A stretch of DNA of 64,000 nucleotides, from contig BSYO01000035.1 in NCBI GenBank assembly GCA_033239525.1, positions 3,880,627 through 3,944,626 on the forward strand, written 5' to 3'. The notes beneath the pieces were generated by a model, which was not told where the DNA came from, made no database searches, and saw only the letters and a list, made by a program, of their open reading frames with translations. This stretch comes from Nepenthes gracilis. Lineage: Eukaryota > Streptophyta > Magnoliopsida > Caryophyllales > Nepenthaceae. Below are positions 13,826-23,949 of the stretch, in pieces (position 1 is the stretch's first letter; every line of letters starts with the position of its first letter). Made by a program: the position numbers and the translations under genes.

Positions 13826-15755
13826 GCTGAGCAAGCATTTACATCCCTCAAGGATGCACTCACCACCACCCCAGTGCTTGCCCTGCGAGATTTCACCAAG
13901 GAATTCGTGGTACTGACCGATGCTTCAGGACAAGGCATAGGGGTTGTGCTGCTTCAAGGGGGACATCCCATTGCCTATTTTAGCAAATAACTTTGTCCGA
14001 AACTGCAGACCTTCTCCACCTATATTAAGAAGTTATGTGCTGTCACCGAGGCAATAAAAAAATGGCGCCAATATATGTTGGACACCAAATTCACCATCCA
14101 AACTGACCATCAACCACTCAAATCCCTTCTCACCCAAACCATTCACACCCCTGAACAGCAGCGCTGGATCACCAAACTCCTTGGGTTTGATTTTGACATC
14201 GAGTACTAGCCAGGGCGTAACAATGGACCAGCTGATGCATTATCTCAGCGCGAGCCTGGGTCATGCCTCGCACTCCAAGCTATGTCCCAACCTGTCATGG
14301 GCTTGTTGGCAGCTTTGAGAAGATTTATTGACAAGCATCCTGCAACTGCTTCATTTGCTAGGGCCATTCAAGAGCAGCCAGGCGACCACCCTGAATTCTC
14401 CTGGCACAATGGACTAATTTTCTTCCATAATCGAATTTGGGTACCCCCTGAGTCTGCTCTGTCCCACTTGATCCTGCAGGAGTACCACAATTCCCCACTT
14501 GGAGGGCATGTCGGCATTCACCGAACCTTTTCCCGCATTGCATTAGTTTTCTCCTGGCCAGGTATGCAGAAGGAAGTGAGAAACTTTGTCAATAGTTGTC
14601 CAGTCTGCCAGCAGGTTAAACCTCTTAATACCGCCCCACAAGGGCTTCTTCAACCACTTCCCATTCCCGGTAATATTTGGGAATCCATCTCCATGGATTT
14701 TATTACTCATATTCCCCCTTCGCATGGCAAGACGGTTATACTAGTGGTCGTTGACAGGCTCTCCAAATACGCCCATTTCTCAGCCCTAGACACCCAGTTC
14801 ACTGCTGTGCCAGTGGCAGAGGTGTTTATTAGGGACATCTGCAAGTTACATGGGTTTCCGGCAGATATCGTCACTGATCGTGATCCTCTGTTCATGAGTC
14901 TGTTTTGGAGGGAACTCTTCAAACTGCAGGGAACCCGGCTGTGCACCAGCAGCGCCTATCACCCATAATCCGACGGCCAAACTGAAATCGTCAACCGTTA
15001 CTTGGAGGATTACCTACGGTGCTTCGTGACTGGCGTCCCCTCCTCATGGGTACATTATTTACCTTGGGTTGAGTGGCATTACAACACAGCGTGGTACTCT
15101 GCCATAAAAATGAGCCCCTTCGAAGCAGTTTATGGACACTCCCACCCAATCTGCTCACCTACATGCAAGGCTCCTCTTCTATAGCAGTCGTAGACGACCA
15201 GCTGACCACCCGAACGACTCTCCTGGCTACTCTCAAGACCAACTTGCGTCGCGCCCAACTGAGGATGAAACAACAAGCGGATTCACACCGGACAGATCGA
15301 GAATTTTCAGTCGGCGACCTGGTCTACGTGCGTTTACAACCTTACCGCCAAACTTCCATAGCGGGACAGCAAACCAACAAACTCGCCAAGCGATATTACA
15401 GTCCCTTCCGCATCCTGGATCGGGTAGGAGTTGTCGCCTACCGTCTGGACTTACCGGCACACTCCAAAATACACAATGTCTTTCATGTGTCACTACTCAA
15501 ACGGTGTTATGGTGGTCATAGCAGCCCCACATTGGATCTACCGGCCGATGCTCTCGGCTCCCAACCTTTTCTACAACCTCATCAAATTCTCAGGTTCTGA
15601 CGCATTCTCCGCAACAACCAACAAGTGTCCCAGGTCTTAGTCCACTGGAAGACCGAATCGCCCGAGGAGGCTACTTGGGAGACAGCTTCAGAGTTCCAGC
15701 AGGATTTTCCCAGTTTTAACCTTGAGGACAAGGTTGATTTTCATGGGTGCGGCAA
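13826..15755 (+). pseudogene. Chromovirus pol remnant: RT end, RNase H, integrase, chromodomain
   Basis: The frame starts with the RT C-terminus and RNase H (LTDASGQGIGVVLLQGGHPI, then TDHQPLKSLL). The integrase zinc finger follows (HVGIHRTFSRI with CPVCQQVK, ~14508-14620), then the DDE core (MDFITHIPPSHGK, DRDPLFMSLFW, SDGQTEIVNRYLEDYL), the GPF/Y-like tail (YYSPFRILDRVG) and a chromodomain (LVHWKTESPEEATWE, 15637-15681). Stops break the frame at 13988, 14207, 14966 and 15598, and there is a frameshift near 15130-15170. The chromodomain places it among chromoviruses, Reina-like by appearance (inference). It is dead. Confidence 0.85.
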
Positions 15756-16035
15756 TGTTGCGAGTGACGGCTCCCGGCATCCTATAGTTCCGAGGCGTAG
15801 CACCTGGCCGACTCAGCGGCCACTAAATTGCACGATTATATTCAAATATTTCTTCATTTAGTTGGTATACTACCTAGTTAAATATTAGGGTATTAAATAT
15901 TAAATATTGTATTGTTAGTTTGATGAGCTGAAAGCTGTTATCCTATCACGTGAAGTCTGTTATGCGGATAAGGGTGTAAATACTCCAAATCTGTGATTTG
16001 CAGAGGGGAAGATATTTCAGTTACTCTAACCTCAC

Positions 16036-16042
16036 GTCTCTC

Positions 16043-16082
<40 letters not shown>
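16036..16082. repeat. (CT)n microsatellite in the chromovirus 3' LTR
   Basis: This CT run expands a shorter tract at the matching place in the 5' LTR (13535-13567). The length difference between the two LTRs comes partly from here. Confidence 0.85.
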
Positions 16083-16085
<3 letters not shown>

Positions 16086-16521
16086 CCTTCTCTTTTCCCT
16101 CTGACTGGTCTCGTTCTGCTCACTGCTTGTTCGCCCCTCTCCCTTCCTCTACAACACCCGGCCAACTTGCATCATCTCGGCCGTACTGTAGCAGGAGACT
16201 GCGGTCTCACTGTAGCTCTATTAAAGGACCGAGGTCCTACTGCAGCGGTCTCACTGTAGCTCCATCAAAGGACCGAGGTCCTACTGTAGCAAGGACGTGT
16301 GTGTTCGCTTCATTTGGGAATAATTACCACACGGAAAAATGATCAACTATATTTAAACTTCAAGCTCCTTAAATTTTCACCTGATCAATATCATCCAACG
16401 CAACAACGAATAATAGACAAAATAAATGAAAGAAATCACCTTATATTCAGGAAATCAATAGATAACGAGCGAGGGAAGGAGAAAGAGATTACTTCTGGAA
16501 ACTATTTTGCACTGCGAGGGC

Positions 16522-16650
16522 ATGAAAACTGGAGGAGCAATTGAAAATTTGGCCAATGAAAGCGCCAAAAAGGCCGTAGCAAACGCTAACGACAATATGC
16601 ATGACGCTGAGAAAGCCATCGCCGATAAGCAGCGTAATAGGACGAGGTGA
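16522..16650 (+). other. Orphan 42-codon ORF, possible gene fragment
   Basis: It starts MKTGGAIENLANESAKKAV and continues as a hydrophilic Ala/Asn/Lys-rich helical-looking peptide to TGA at 16648. The frame is open for several codons upstream of this Met. The surrounding 16.65-16.9 kb is GC-richer than its neighbours and begins right beside the chromovirus 3' LTR. An opposite-strand ORF (16694-16455) is probably its shadow but reads as a hydrophobic peptide. I do not recognise either. It may be an exon fragment or chance. Confidence 0.22.
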
Positions 16651-17000
16651 AATGGCTTTTTAGACCCTGTAGGGAGCACGGTGGAATCCATCAATTAGGG
16701 ATTTTCGCTGTATTCAGAAAGATTCGGCCGCCGGCACCACGTATCCGGTCATCGGAGCCTTCGAGGGAGCGGGATTCTTGGCTCTGGCTCCTAACTAGAT
16801 GTCGGGTATCACATCAGCTCCACTGCCTTCTTGACTGTTTCTCCCCCCTTCTTCTCGTCGTGGGCACTCGTTTGTTTGGGGGAGCATCCCTTCAGTAAAT
16901 GGGAGACTTGGATATTTCTTTATTACAGAAGACTAAGGGCTTTGCGTACGAACGAAAGAATGGGATATATATATTTTTAATAGATAAACAAAATTATTTT
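16651..17000. other. Spacer between chromovirus and Tat-like element A
   Basis: GC-richer sequence to about 16900, then AT-rich. No supported feature was found. The last bases before 17001 (ATTTT) may be one half of the target duplication of element A. Confidence 0.4.
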
Positions 17001-19183
17001 TGATACGTTCTAAATTCAAATTTGAACAGATTTAGATCAAGTTATCAATCGAATTTCGATCTCCGTTCGATGAGGTTTGGGTCCTACACACCACAACTTG
17101 AAATAAGAGGTCAGGTGACGGCAGAATTTTGTCCCACCGTAAACACTCTGATATTCAAGTCAACAATCAGTCTTTTGAAAGAATAAAAGGTGAATGCAAG
17201 GCATGCTGAAATGATGCAAGGAGAGTGCTTGTAAGTGGGAGTACACTCGTAGAATGAGTGGCTTTGTAGTTACTCGTGAGGAGCAATTTCTCTGAGTACT
17301 AAGTTCGTCGGAAACTTGTAGCAGAGAGAAGAAGAGCGTAGGTTGCTCAAGAGAGTAGAAGAACTTCTGAGAGCTTTGTAATCGCTTGAGGGCTTTTGTG
17401 GGTAAGAGAAGGCGTGATTGAAAACGTGCTTTTGAAGGGAGCTCCCATGGTCTTTTATAGCCATGGCCCTCAACTGCTTTCTTTATACAGAAGGACTTGA
17501 CACACGCGCTCTGTTGACGATCGTTGCCTTTCTTGCGTAGGAGTGATCGTCACCTCTGGCTGTAACAGTCCAAGAGGTTGATTTCATTTCTTCTGTGTTT
17601 TGTAACCGTTAGAGTTTTCAACAAATTGCACACAGATTCTTGCACCTTCCTCCCGGAATATACTTTGATCTTGGAGGTTACCGTTACATTGAAGCTTGCC
17701 TTCTTCGAGATGAGGGAAATCAGGGCAAATGACTGTTGCAGCCCACAGAGGGACACGTGGGTTAACGTGGGCTTAGGCCACGTGCGTTCAGCCAGTCAGC
17801 TAGCCGCTTTGCCAGTAAACGGATGCACTGACTTCTTGGGCTTTGATGGGCCATCCTGCTCTTGGTCCTCTGCTGGCTCACTTGCTCTTCGTCCAGTCAA
17901 TCACAGCATTAACCGTCCAAGCAAAAATGGGCTGCTAAGGTTTTGAGTCGTTTCCTTCTTTGTGGGCCAACCCATTACTGGTGTCCGTCGACTATAGTGT
18001 ACAAGCCCATTGCTAGCGTCCGTCCGTCTTCTTGATCCGCTTGGCTTCATCCACATTCTCTGGTAATGCTACATCCGCTAGATACCTCCAGTATGGCGAC
18101 ATCTAATTTTTGGAGTCGGAGACTTGCATCTCTTCCTGTTCCTCTATGCTGGGAGTGCTCACGAATTCCCTCATGTCCCTTAAATATTATTCTAAATTTT
18201 CGACAGCCACTACTTTGGCGAGTTGGTCGGCCTTCCAGTTCTCCTCTCTGGGGACATGGACCAAGTTTAGTTTGTCAAATCTCCGGATGGCATCCTTTCC
18301 TTAGTCAAATATTTGGTCAATTGAAGGTTTCATGCCTCAAAACTCTTATTGATTTGGTTGACGACTAGTTTTGAGTCGCTGTAGACTGTTAACCACCTAG
18401 TTGAGCACTCTTTGGCTAGCCATAGCCCAGCCAAAAGGGCTTCGTACTCAACAATGTTGTTGATGATCGAAAAGTCAAGTTTAAGGGGGTACTTCACCTT
18501 AAACTCGTCTGGGGTCCTTAGCACCACTCCAGCACAACTGCCTAAGTTGGTAAACAATCCGTCTACGTCAAGGACCCATTCTGGCTCTTCCGGGTGGTGA
18601 TCCGCATTGTCAGTTGGGTGCTCATCGACGATCGGGGTCATAGTCTCGATGATAAAGTCTACCAGGGCCTGCCCCTTGATAGCTAGCTTGAGTCGAAACT
18701 CGATGTCAAACTCTCATAACTCGATGGCCTACTTAACCAGTCGGCCGGATATATCGGGCTTCTAGAGGATACCCTTTAGTGGCTGGTTAGTCAAAACGTC
18801 ACACGATGAGCCTGAAAATAGTGTCTCAGCTTTCGAGCTAAGAAGACAAGTGCCAAAGCAAGCTTCTCAGCACGCAGATAACATGTCTCTACGCCGGTCA
18901 ACATCTTGCTCACATAGTAAACCAGTCACTGAAAGTCAGAATCCTGACGTATAAGGATAGAGCTAAGAGCCATATCTGACACTGCCAGGTAGAAATACAG
19001 CTCTTCTCCGTCCTTGGGTGATGTCAGCAATGATTGACTGGCCAGGTATTGCTTCAACTCATCGAAGGTTGCTTGGCAATCCGCAATCAACTAGAAACCA
19101 TTTGCTTTAGTCCCTCTTAAAGCCTTGAAGAAAGGCTGATACTTGTTCCTTGACTTTACCAAGAAGCAGGACAGTACTGTCAG

Positions 19184-20055
19184 TGTAACGTCCCCGGCGT
19201 ACCCGCATGTAGATATTATCCGCTTTGACTTGGGAGAACTTCGCGGCGTCTCCAGCCTACAGGCCGAGGCCTAAGAGAACTTCACGGCATCCCCAACCTA
19301 CAGGCCTCACGGTTTTGTTCTTAGCAGACGGAGTCCACCGCCCCCAAAATGCGTCTACAAGGGGAGAGGTGTCCATGCCCTATAAGGACACTTCGTTCCC
19401 CTCCCCCAATCCAATGTGGGACACTACAATCTACCCCCCTTGGAGGCCCAGCGTCCTCGCTGGCACACTGAACCGGGTCCCTACTCTGATACCATTTGTA
19501 ACGTCCCCGGCGCACCCGCATGTAGATATTGTCCGCTTTGACCTGGGAGAACTTCGCAGCGTCTCCAGCCTATAGGCCGAGGCCTGGGAGAACTTCACGG
19601 CATCCCCAGCCTACAGGCCTCACGGTTTTGTTCTTGGCAGACGGAGTCCACCGCCCCCAAAACGCGTCTACAAGGGGGAGGTATCCATGCCCTTATAAGG
19701 ACACTTTATTCCCCTCCCCCAATCCAATATGGGACACTACAGTCCACCCCCCTTGGAGGCCCAGCGTCCTCGCTGGCACACTGAACCGGGTCCCTGCTCT
19801 GATACCATTTGTAACGTCCCCGATGCACCCGCATGTAGATATTATCCACTTTGACCTGGGAGAACTTCGCGGCGTCTCCAGCCTACAGGCCGAGGCTTGG
19901 GAGAACTTCACGGCGTCCCCAACCTACGGGCCTCACGGTTTTATTCTTGGCAGACGGAGTCCACCGCCCCCAAAACGCGTCTACAAGGGGGGAGGTGTCC
20001 ATGCCCTTATAAGGACACTTCGTTCCCCTCCCCCAATCCAATGTGGGACACTACA
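19184..20055 (-). mobile_element. Tandem TRIM: three LTRs and two internal segments
   Basis: LTR units lie at 19184-19428, 19497-19741 and 19810-20055 (~245 bp each), separated by two 68 bp internal segments. On the minus strand each LTR runs TGTAGTGTCCCACATTGG..CGTTACA. It is followed by AATGGTATCAGAG, matching the initiator-Met tRNA primer-binding site, and the internal segment ends in a purine tract (AAGGGGGGTGGAC) before the next LTR. There is no coding capacity. This LTR-I-LTR-I-LTR form is the known outcome of recombination between TRIM copies. It is bounded on the left by GTCAG (19179-19183). Confidence 0.9.
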
Positions 20056-20237
20056 GTAGTGTAATATTTCGGATCTCGATTGGATTATTTTAATATTAAT
20101 TGTGATTTTGGGTATTTCGGACGTGGTGAAAGTAAATTAAAATATTTTAAAATTTTGATGAGTGATCGGGATTTTGGGGCGGCGCCCGAGAAGTGCCTAT
20201 GCTGTTGTTCAGAATACGATTTGGAATTTAAAATAAA

Positions 20238-20268
20238 AGAAATATATATATATATATATATATATAAT
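20238..20268. repeat. (AT)n microsatellite
   Basis: An uninterrupted alternating AT run sits just before the GA-rich tract of LTR copy C, roughly where the TATA box lies in other copies. Confidence 0.8.
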
Positions 20269-20344
20269 AAGTAAAAAGAAAAACAAAAGAAGAGAAAAGG
20301 GGAGAAAAGGAATCGGGGAGAGAGAGAGAAGAGGAGAGAGAGGG

Positions 20345-20905
20345 AGAAGGGGAAAATTAGGGTTGCCGCGCGAAGAAGATGGAGGAGAAGGGGAGAAGCG
20401 GCGGCGGCGACGCAGGAAATCGGTGGCGACGGTGGTCAGCGGTGGTGCGGTATAGGTTGCGGCGGCGTGGGCTGAGGCGATTGTGGGCGTGGTGTGGGTT
20501 GGACGAGGAGAGCGACGGCGAGGTTGCGGGAGGTGCAGTGGTGGCCGTGTGACGGCGCCGGCGCCGGCTGGGTGGTGCCGAGGAGGCCGGCGACGGCCAC
20601 ATGAGGCGGTGCGGTGGTCAGCGGCGGCGCGACGTGAGGCGGTGGCGTGGTGCGAAGGAGATCGACGATGGGTGCGCGAGGAGAGAAGCCGCGAGAGAGA
20701 GAGGATGGCGGCCGAACGGGAGGCAGCGATGATGGCGGTGGTTGTTGGGAAGGCCGGCGAACGGTGGTTCGCGGCAGCAAAGGAGTGGCGGCAGCAGCGG
20801 CAGTGGCGTGGGAGGAGCTGCGCAGAGGGGAGATGCGCGCGTAGGGCCACGCGGAGGAGAGAGAGAGAGAGGCACGCGGTGGCAGGAGAGAGAAATGCCA
20901 GATTC
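20345..20905. other. GC-rich segment unique to LTR copy C
   Basis: A strongly GC-rich block full of GGCGG and CGGTGG words lies between the GA-rich tract and the AAGTATCC landmark. In copies A, B and D these two landmarks are only tens of bases apart. Long overlapping ORFs exist on both strands (for example 20850-20209 minus and 20483-20947 plus) because high GC lowers stop frequency. Their Arg/Pro/Ala-rich products look like composition artefacts. It could be captured gene 5' sequence or a lineage-specific leader. Confidence 0.6.
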
Positions 20906-23900
20906 GAGTGCTTCGGGACCTCCTTTCTTCAGATCTGCAGAGTATAATGTTAAGGCAAGTATCCTCTAACCCTATTCTTGGTCTGATTTAATTTCTGATA
21001 TATTTTGACTACTGTGGGAGATTTTACTAACATGCATATATTTTTATATACCCCCAATTTATTAATTGTGTACATGCATGTATATTTTATCGGTTGTGCG
21101 GTGGTTTTGTAATGGTATTTATGATTTGGAGGAATTTTGGACACCCGGACGATATATATATGTATGTTTGTGTATCCGTATATTGTAGAACCATGAACCA
21201 GACCTTGCACTAATTATGCATACTGCCGGGGGCAGGATCACTACAGGACCATGGCGGTCCGAGATCCTAGGGGTCGATTTGTGATCCGAGGCATTTGGCT
21301 ATTTGTGACACCGCTCCCGACGGGGAGGCTTAGTCCCGACAGGGAGGTATATGATTGGCTACTTCCGCCGGAAGGAAGGTTGAGATATTTGTAACTGACC
21401 TGCCCCACTGTGTATTTAATTGAGAACCATCGTAAGGAATTGACGGAAAACTAATATATTCTGGCGTCCTAATATATAATTAAAACTTAAGGTTGCACCC
21501 AAAGCCGTGGGCGGTAAAACATAATGAGCAAGTTCCTAATCTATGGGAGACAGAGTACATGGATGGCCTTAAGCTACTGGCCTAATTCGTAGCCGATATA
21601 ACTGTGGTTACCGGACGAGGGTAACCCTTCCTCAACTTGGTATCATTGATCTTTGGTTCTCCGATTTCGTGCATGCTTTGTATTTCTGCACGTATTTGGG
21701 TGTACTGTGATTTGAGATATGTGGTTTTGCCCATGGATGGGCGATAGGAATGTCTCATACGTGCTGGTGTGATAAACCCGGAACGTGTTTTGATTTATGT
21801 TTTAGTTCCGCCAGTTTTCTCTTGATTTTTGCATTATGAGTTTTAGATCCGGACAACGGTATGTGTCCCACGTGGATGTGGTGACGGTTGCGACGTATGT
21901 GACCTTGGATCATATGATATGATATCGTCTACGAGATTTTACCGGATCGTGATTTATATGATTTTGTCCCGGAGGGACGAGTTATTACAGACGACGATTT
22001 AGTACGAGACATCTCCTCGATTTTCAAGGATTTCACGGACATGGTGTTTTATTTTACGTGATTACTATGCGATATCCCTGTTCCTGATTTATGAGTACTG
22101 TTTTTATACGATGATGCTTGCTGAGTTCTAGGCTCACGTTTTCATATTTTATCCCTTCAGACTAGTGGCATGGATACGCTTGCAGGAGCTCGGACATGAT
22201 CGGGCTCGGATATTCCTTTTGGCGAGTGGAGATGTTATATTTGGTATATTTCTAATCTCGAGGATATGGTATGGTTATTATTTATAGCCGGATGATGGCC
22301 TTGATCATTGTATGTAGAATATTGAAGTTATAATATTATATGAATGAGTTATTGAAAATTTGGATACCTCCCTTGCGATCATGGTTAGCAGGTTGTGTAT
22401 TATGTTTGTTCGGATTCTTATCCGATGAGATCTTATGCGGATTTTATTTATATTGGGTCCTACATGTGTATGATTGTCACACCCGAGTTGGGTTATTATG
22501 GTTGATGGAAATATTATTATTAATTTTATTTTGACCTGCGAATATTGTGTTCCTTGGTCGTGATAGTCAGTTGTCCAGTTAGCCTCTAAACATCCTTGAC
22601 GCTCCATGGCGAAGACATGTCTATAAGGGTTTTAATTTTCTCTGGGTTTGCTTCTATCCTTTAATGAGAAACAATAAAACCTAAGAACTTTCCCGATGAC
22701 ACTTCGAAGACACACTTTGAAGAATTCAACTTCATCTGGTGTGTGCCAGATCGCAAATATGGTCGTTGGTGGTCTTACTCTTGATGAGCATGTCGTTGAC
22801 GTACACCTCCATATTGCGGCCAATCTGCTTCTTGAACATCTTGTTCACGAGCTTATGATAAGTGGCACCTACATTTTTTAAACCAAAAGGCATGACCCTA
22901 TAGCAGTAGGTGGCTTGGTCGGTTATAAACGATGTATGCTCCTCATCCTCTGAGCTCATTCAAATCTGGTTGTAACCCGAGTACGCATCCATGAAGCTCA
23001 GCAGCTCATGTCCAGAAGTCGAGTCCATCAACAAATCGATCCTAGGGAAAGGGAAGCTGTCTTTTGGGCATGCCTTATTGACGTTGGTGAAGTCGATGCA
23101 CATCCGTCATTTTCTATTACTTTTCTTTACCAGGACGACGTTGAAGAGCCAATCTGAGTATTGGACTTCTCTGATGAAGTCGGCATCTAGAAGCTTCTTC
23201 ACCTCTTCCCGGATGGCTACAAGCTTCTCCACGGAGTGGTTTCTCCATTTCTGCCTGATGGGCTTATGGCCAGGATCGAGGCTCAATCTATGAACTATTA
23301 CTCCAATCGGAATCCCAGGCATGTCAACGGGTATTCATGCAAATATATCAATATTCTATCTCAAGAACGCTATCAACTCGTCACGCAGGGATTCGGTGAG
23401 TGAGTCTCCGATTTGCACACACCTCTCTGAGCCCTCCGAATTCAGTGAAACTAGGTCGGTTGCCTCATCGAGCTGCGCCTGCTGTAAGGTTACCTCATCT
23501 TGATAGTCCAACTCCCCTGTAGGCTGTCCACTACTGCTTGGCACAATCTGGAATATATAGCATATCTGCCCAATCACTTGGTCACCAGCACTTCACCGAT
23601 ACCGCATGCCGTTGAAAACTTTATTTTTAAATGCGGTATCGAGGTGACAATTTGGAATACTACTAGGCACGACCTGCCTAGGACAGCATTGTATATGGAA
23701 GGTAGGTCAACGACCAGAAAAGTGAGCGTTGACTCACCGTTCTGGGATATGTGTTCAGGGTGACCTATAGCTATATACTTCCTTGGACAGCCGTAGGTTC
23801 GTTGTCTAGACCGTACAGTGGCCCTTCGACTGGTTTTAGTTGATACTTTTTGAGTCCAAGTTTAAAGAATGTATCAATATAAAGTAAATCTTTGGAACTT

Positions 23901-23949
23901 TCATTATCAATAAAAACTATTTTAGTTGGTAGTCCAAAGTACCGTCTGA

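Larger units (their letters stand above)
13254..16314 (+). mobile_element. Internally deleted Ty3 chromovirus with both LTRs
   Basis: The LTRs lie at 13254-13801 and 15756-16314; both start TGTTGCGAGTGACGG and end GTGTTCGCTTCATT. The 5' LTR is followed by TGGTGCTTTCATTGA, a primer-binding-site region common in plant Ty3 elements. The sequence then jumps directly to the C-terminal part of reverse transcriptase, so gag, protease and most of RT are deleted. The internal part is only ~1.95 kb, and no clear 5 bp target duplication was found. The two LTRs differ at many sites, so the insertion is not recent. Confidence 0.85.
20060..22565 (+). mobile_element. LTR-like family, copy C, with a GC-rich extra segment
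   Basis: The copy starts TGTAATATTTCGG like copy D and keeps its landmarks: a GA-rich tract (20280-20350), AAGTATCCTCTAACCC (20955), AACCATCGTAAGGAATTG (21425), and GGCTCACGTTTTCATAT (22131) with CAGACTAGTGGCATGG. It ends ..GGTCGTGATA directly before GTCAG (22566-22570). It sits immediately right of the TRIM and with it splits the RT gene of element A. Unlike the other copies it contains ~550 bp of very GC-rich sequence (20350-20900). Confidence 0.75.
18330..23930 (-). pseudogene. Element A protease, split reverse transcriptase and dual RNase H
   Basis: Protease-like IDNESS lies near 23910. RT runs 23322-22571 (DFIREVQYSDWLFNVVLVKK, RNHSVEKLVAI, VYVNDMLIKS at 22806-22777, RLTGQL at 22585-22571). 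It resumes after the nested insertions at 19183 (LTVLSCFLVKS, FFKALRGTKANGF), runs through RNase H to ~18720, and then into a second, archaeal-type RNase H (18641-18330: DGLFTNLGSCAGVVL, VEYEALLAGLWLA, YSDSKLVVNQI). A second RNase H of this type marks the Tat lineage. The catalytic YVDD reads YVND. Many stops are present and there is no integrase. Confidence 0.82.

Noticed and set aside
15993..16342. Ser/Leu-rich ORFs in the chromovirus 3' LTR
   Set aside because: They are produced by the CT microsatellite; the 5' LTR counterparts are broken.
19225..20059. Plus-strand ORFs of 116 and 176 codons with internal repetition
   Set aside because: They span TRIM LTRs and internal segments and simply repeat with them; TRIMs are non-coding.
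20209..20850. 213-codon minus-strand ORF rich in Arg/Pro/Ser/Ala, with overlapping long ORFs on the plus strand
   Set aside because: It lies in a GC-rich block where stops are rare in every frame, and ends in a run of Tyr/Ile from the AT microsatellite. Composition explains it better than coding.
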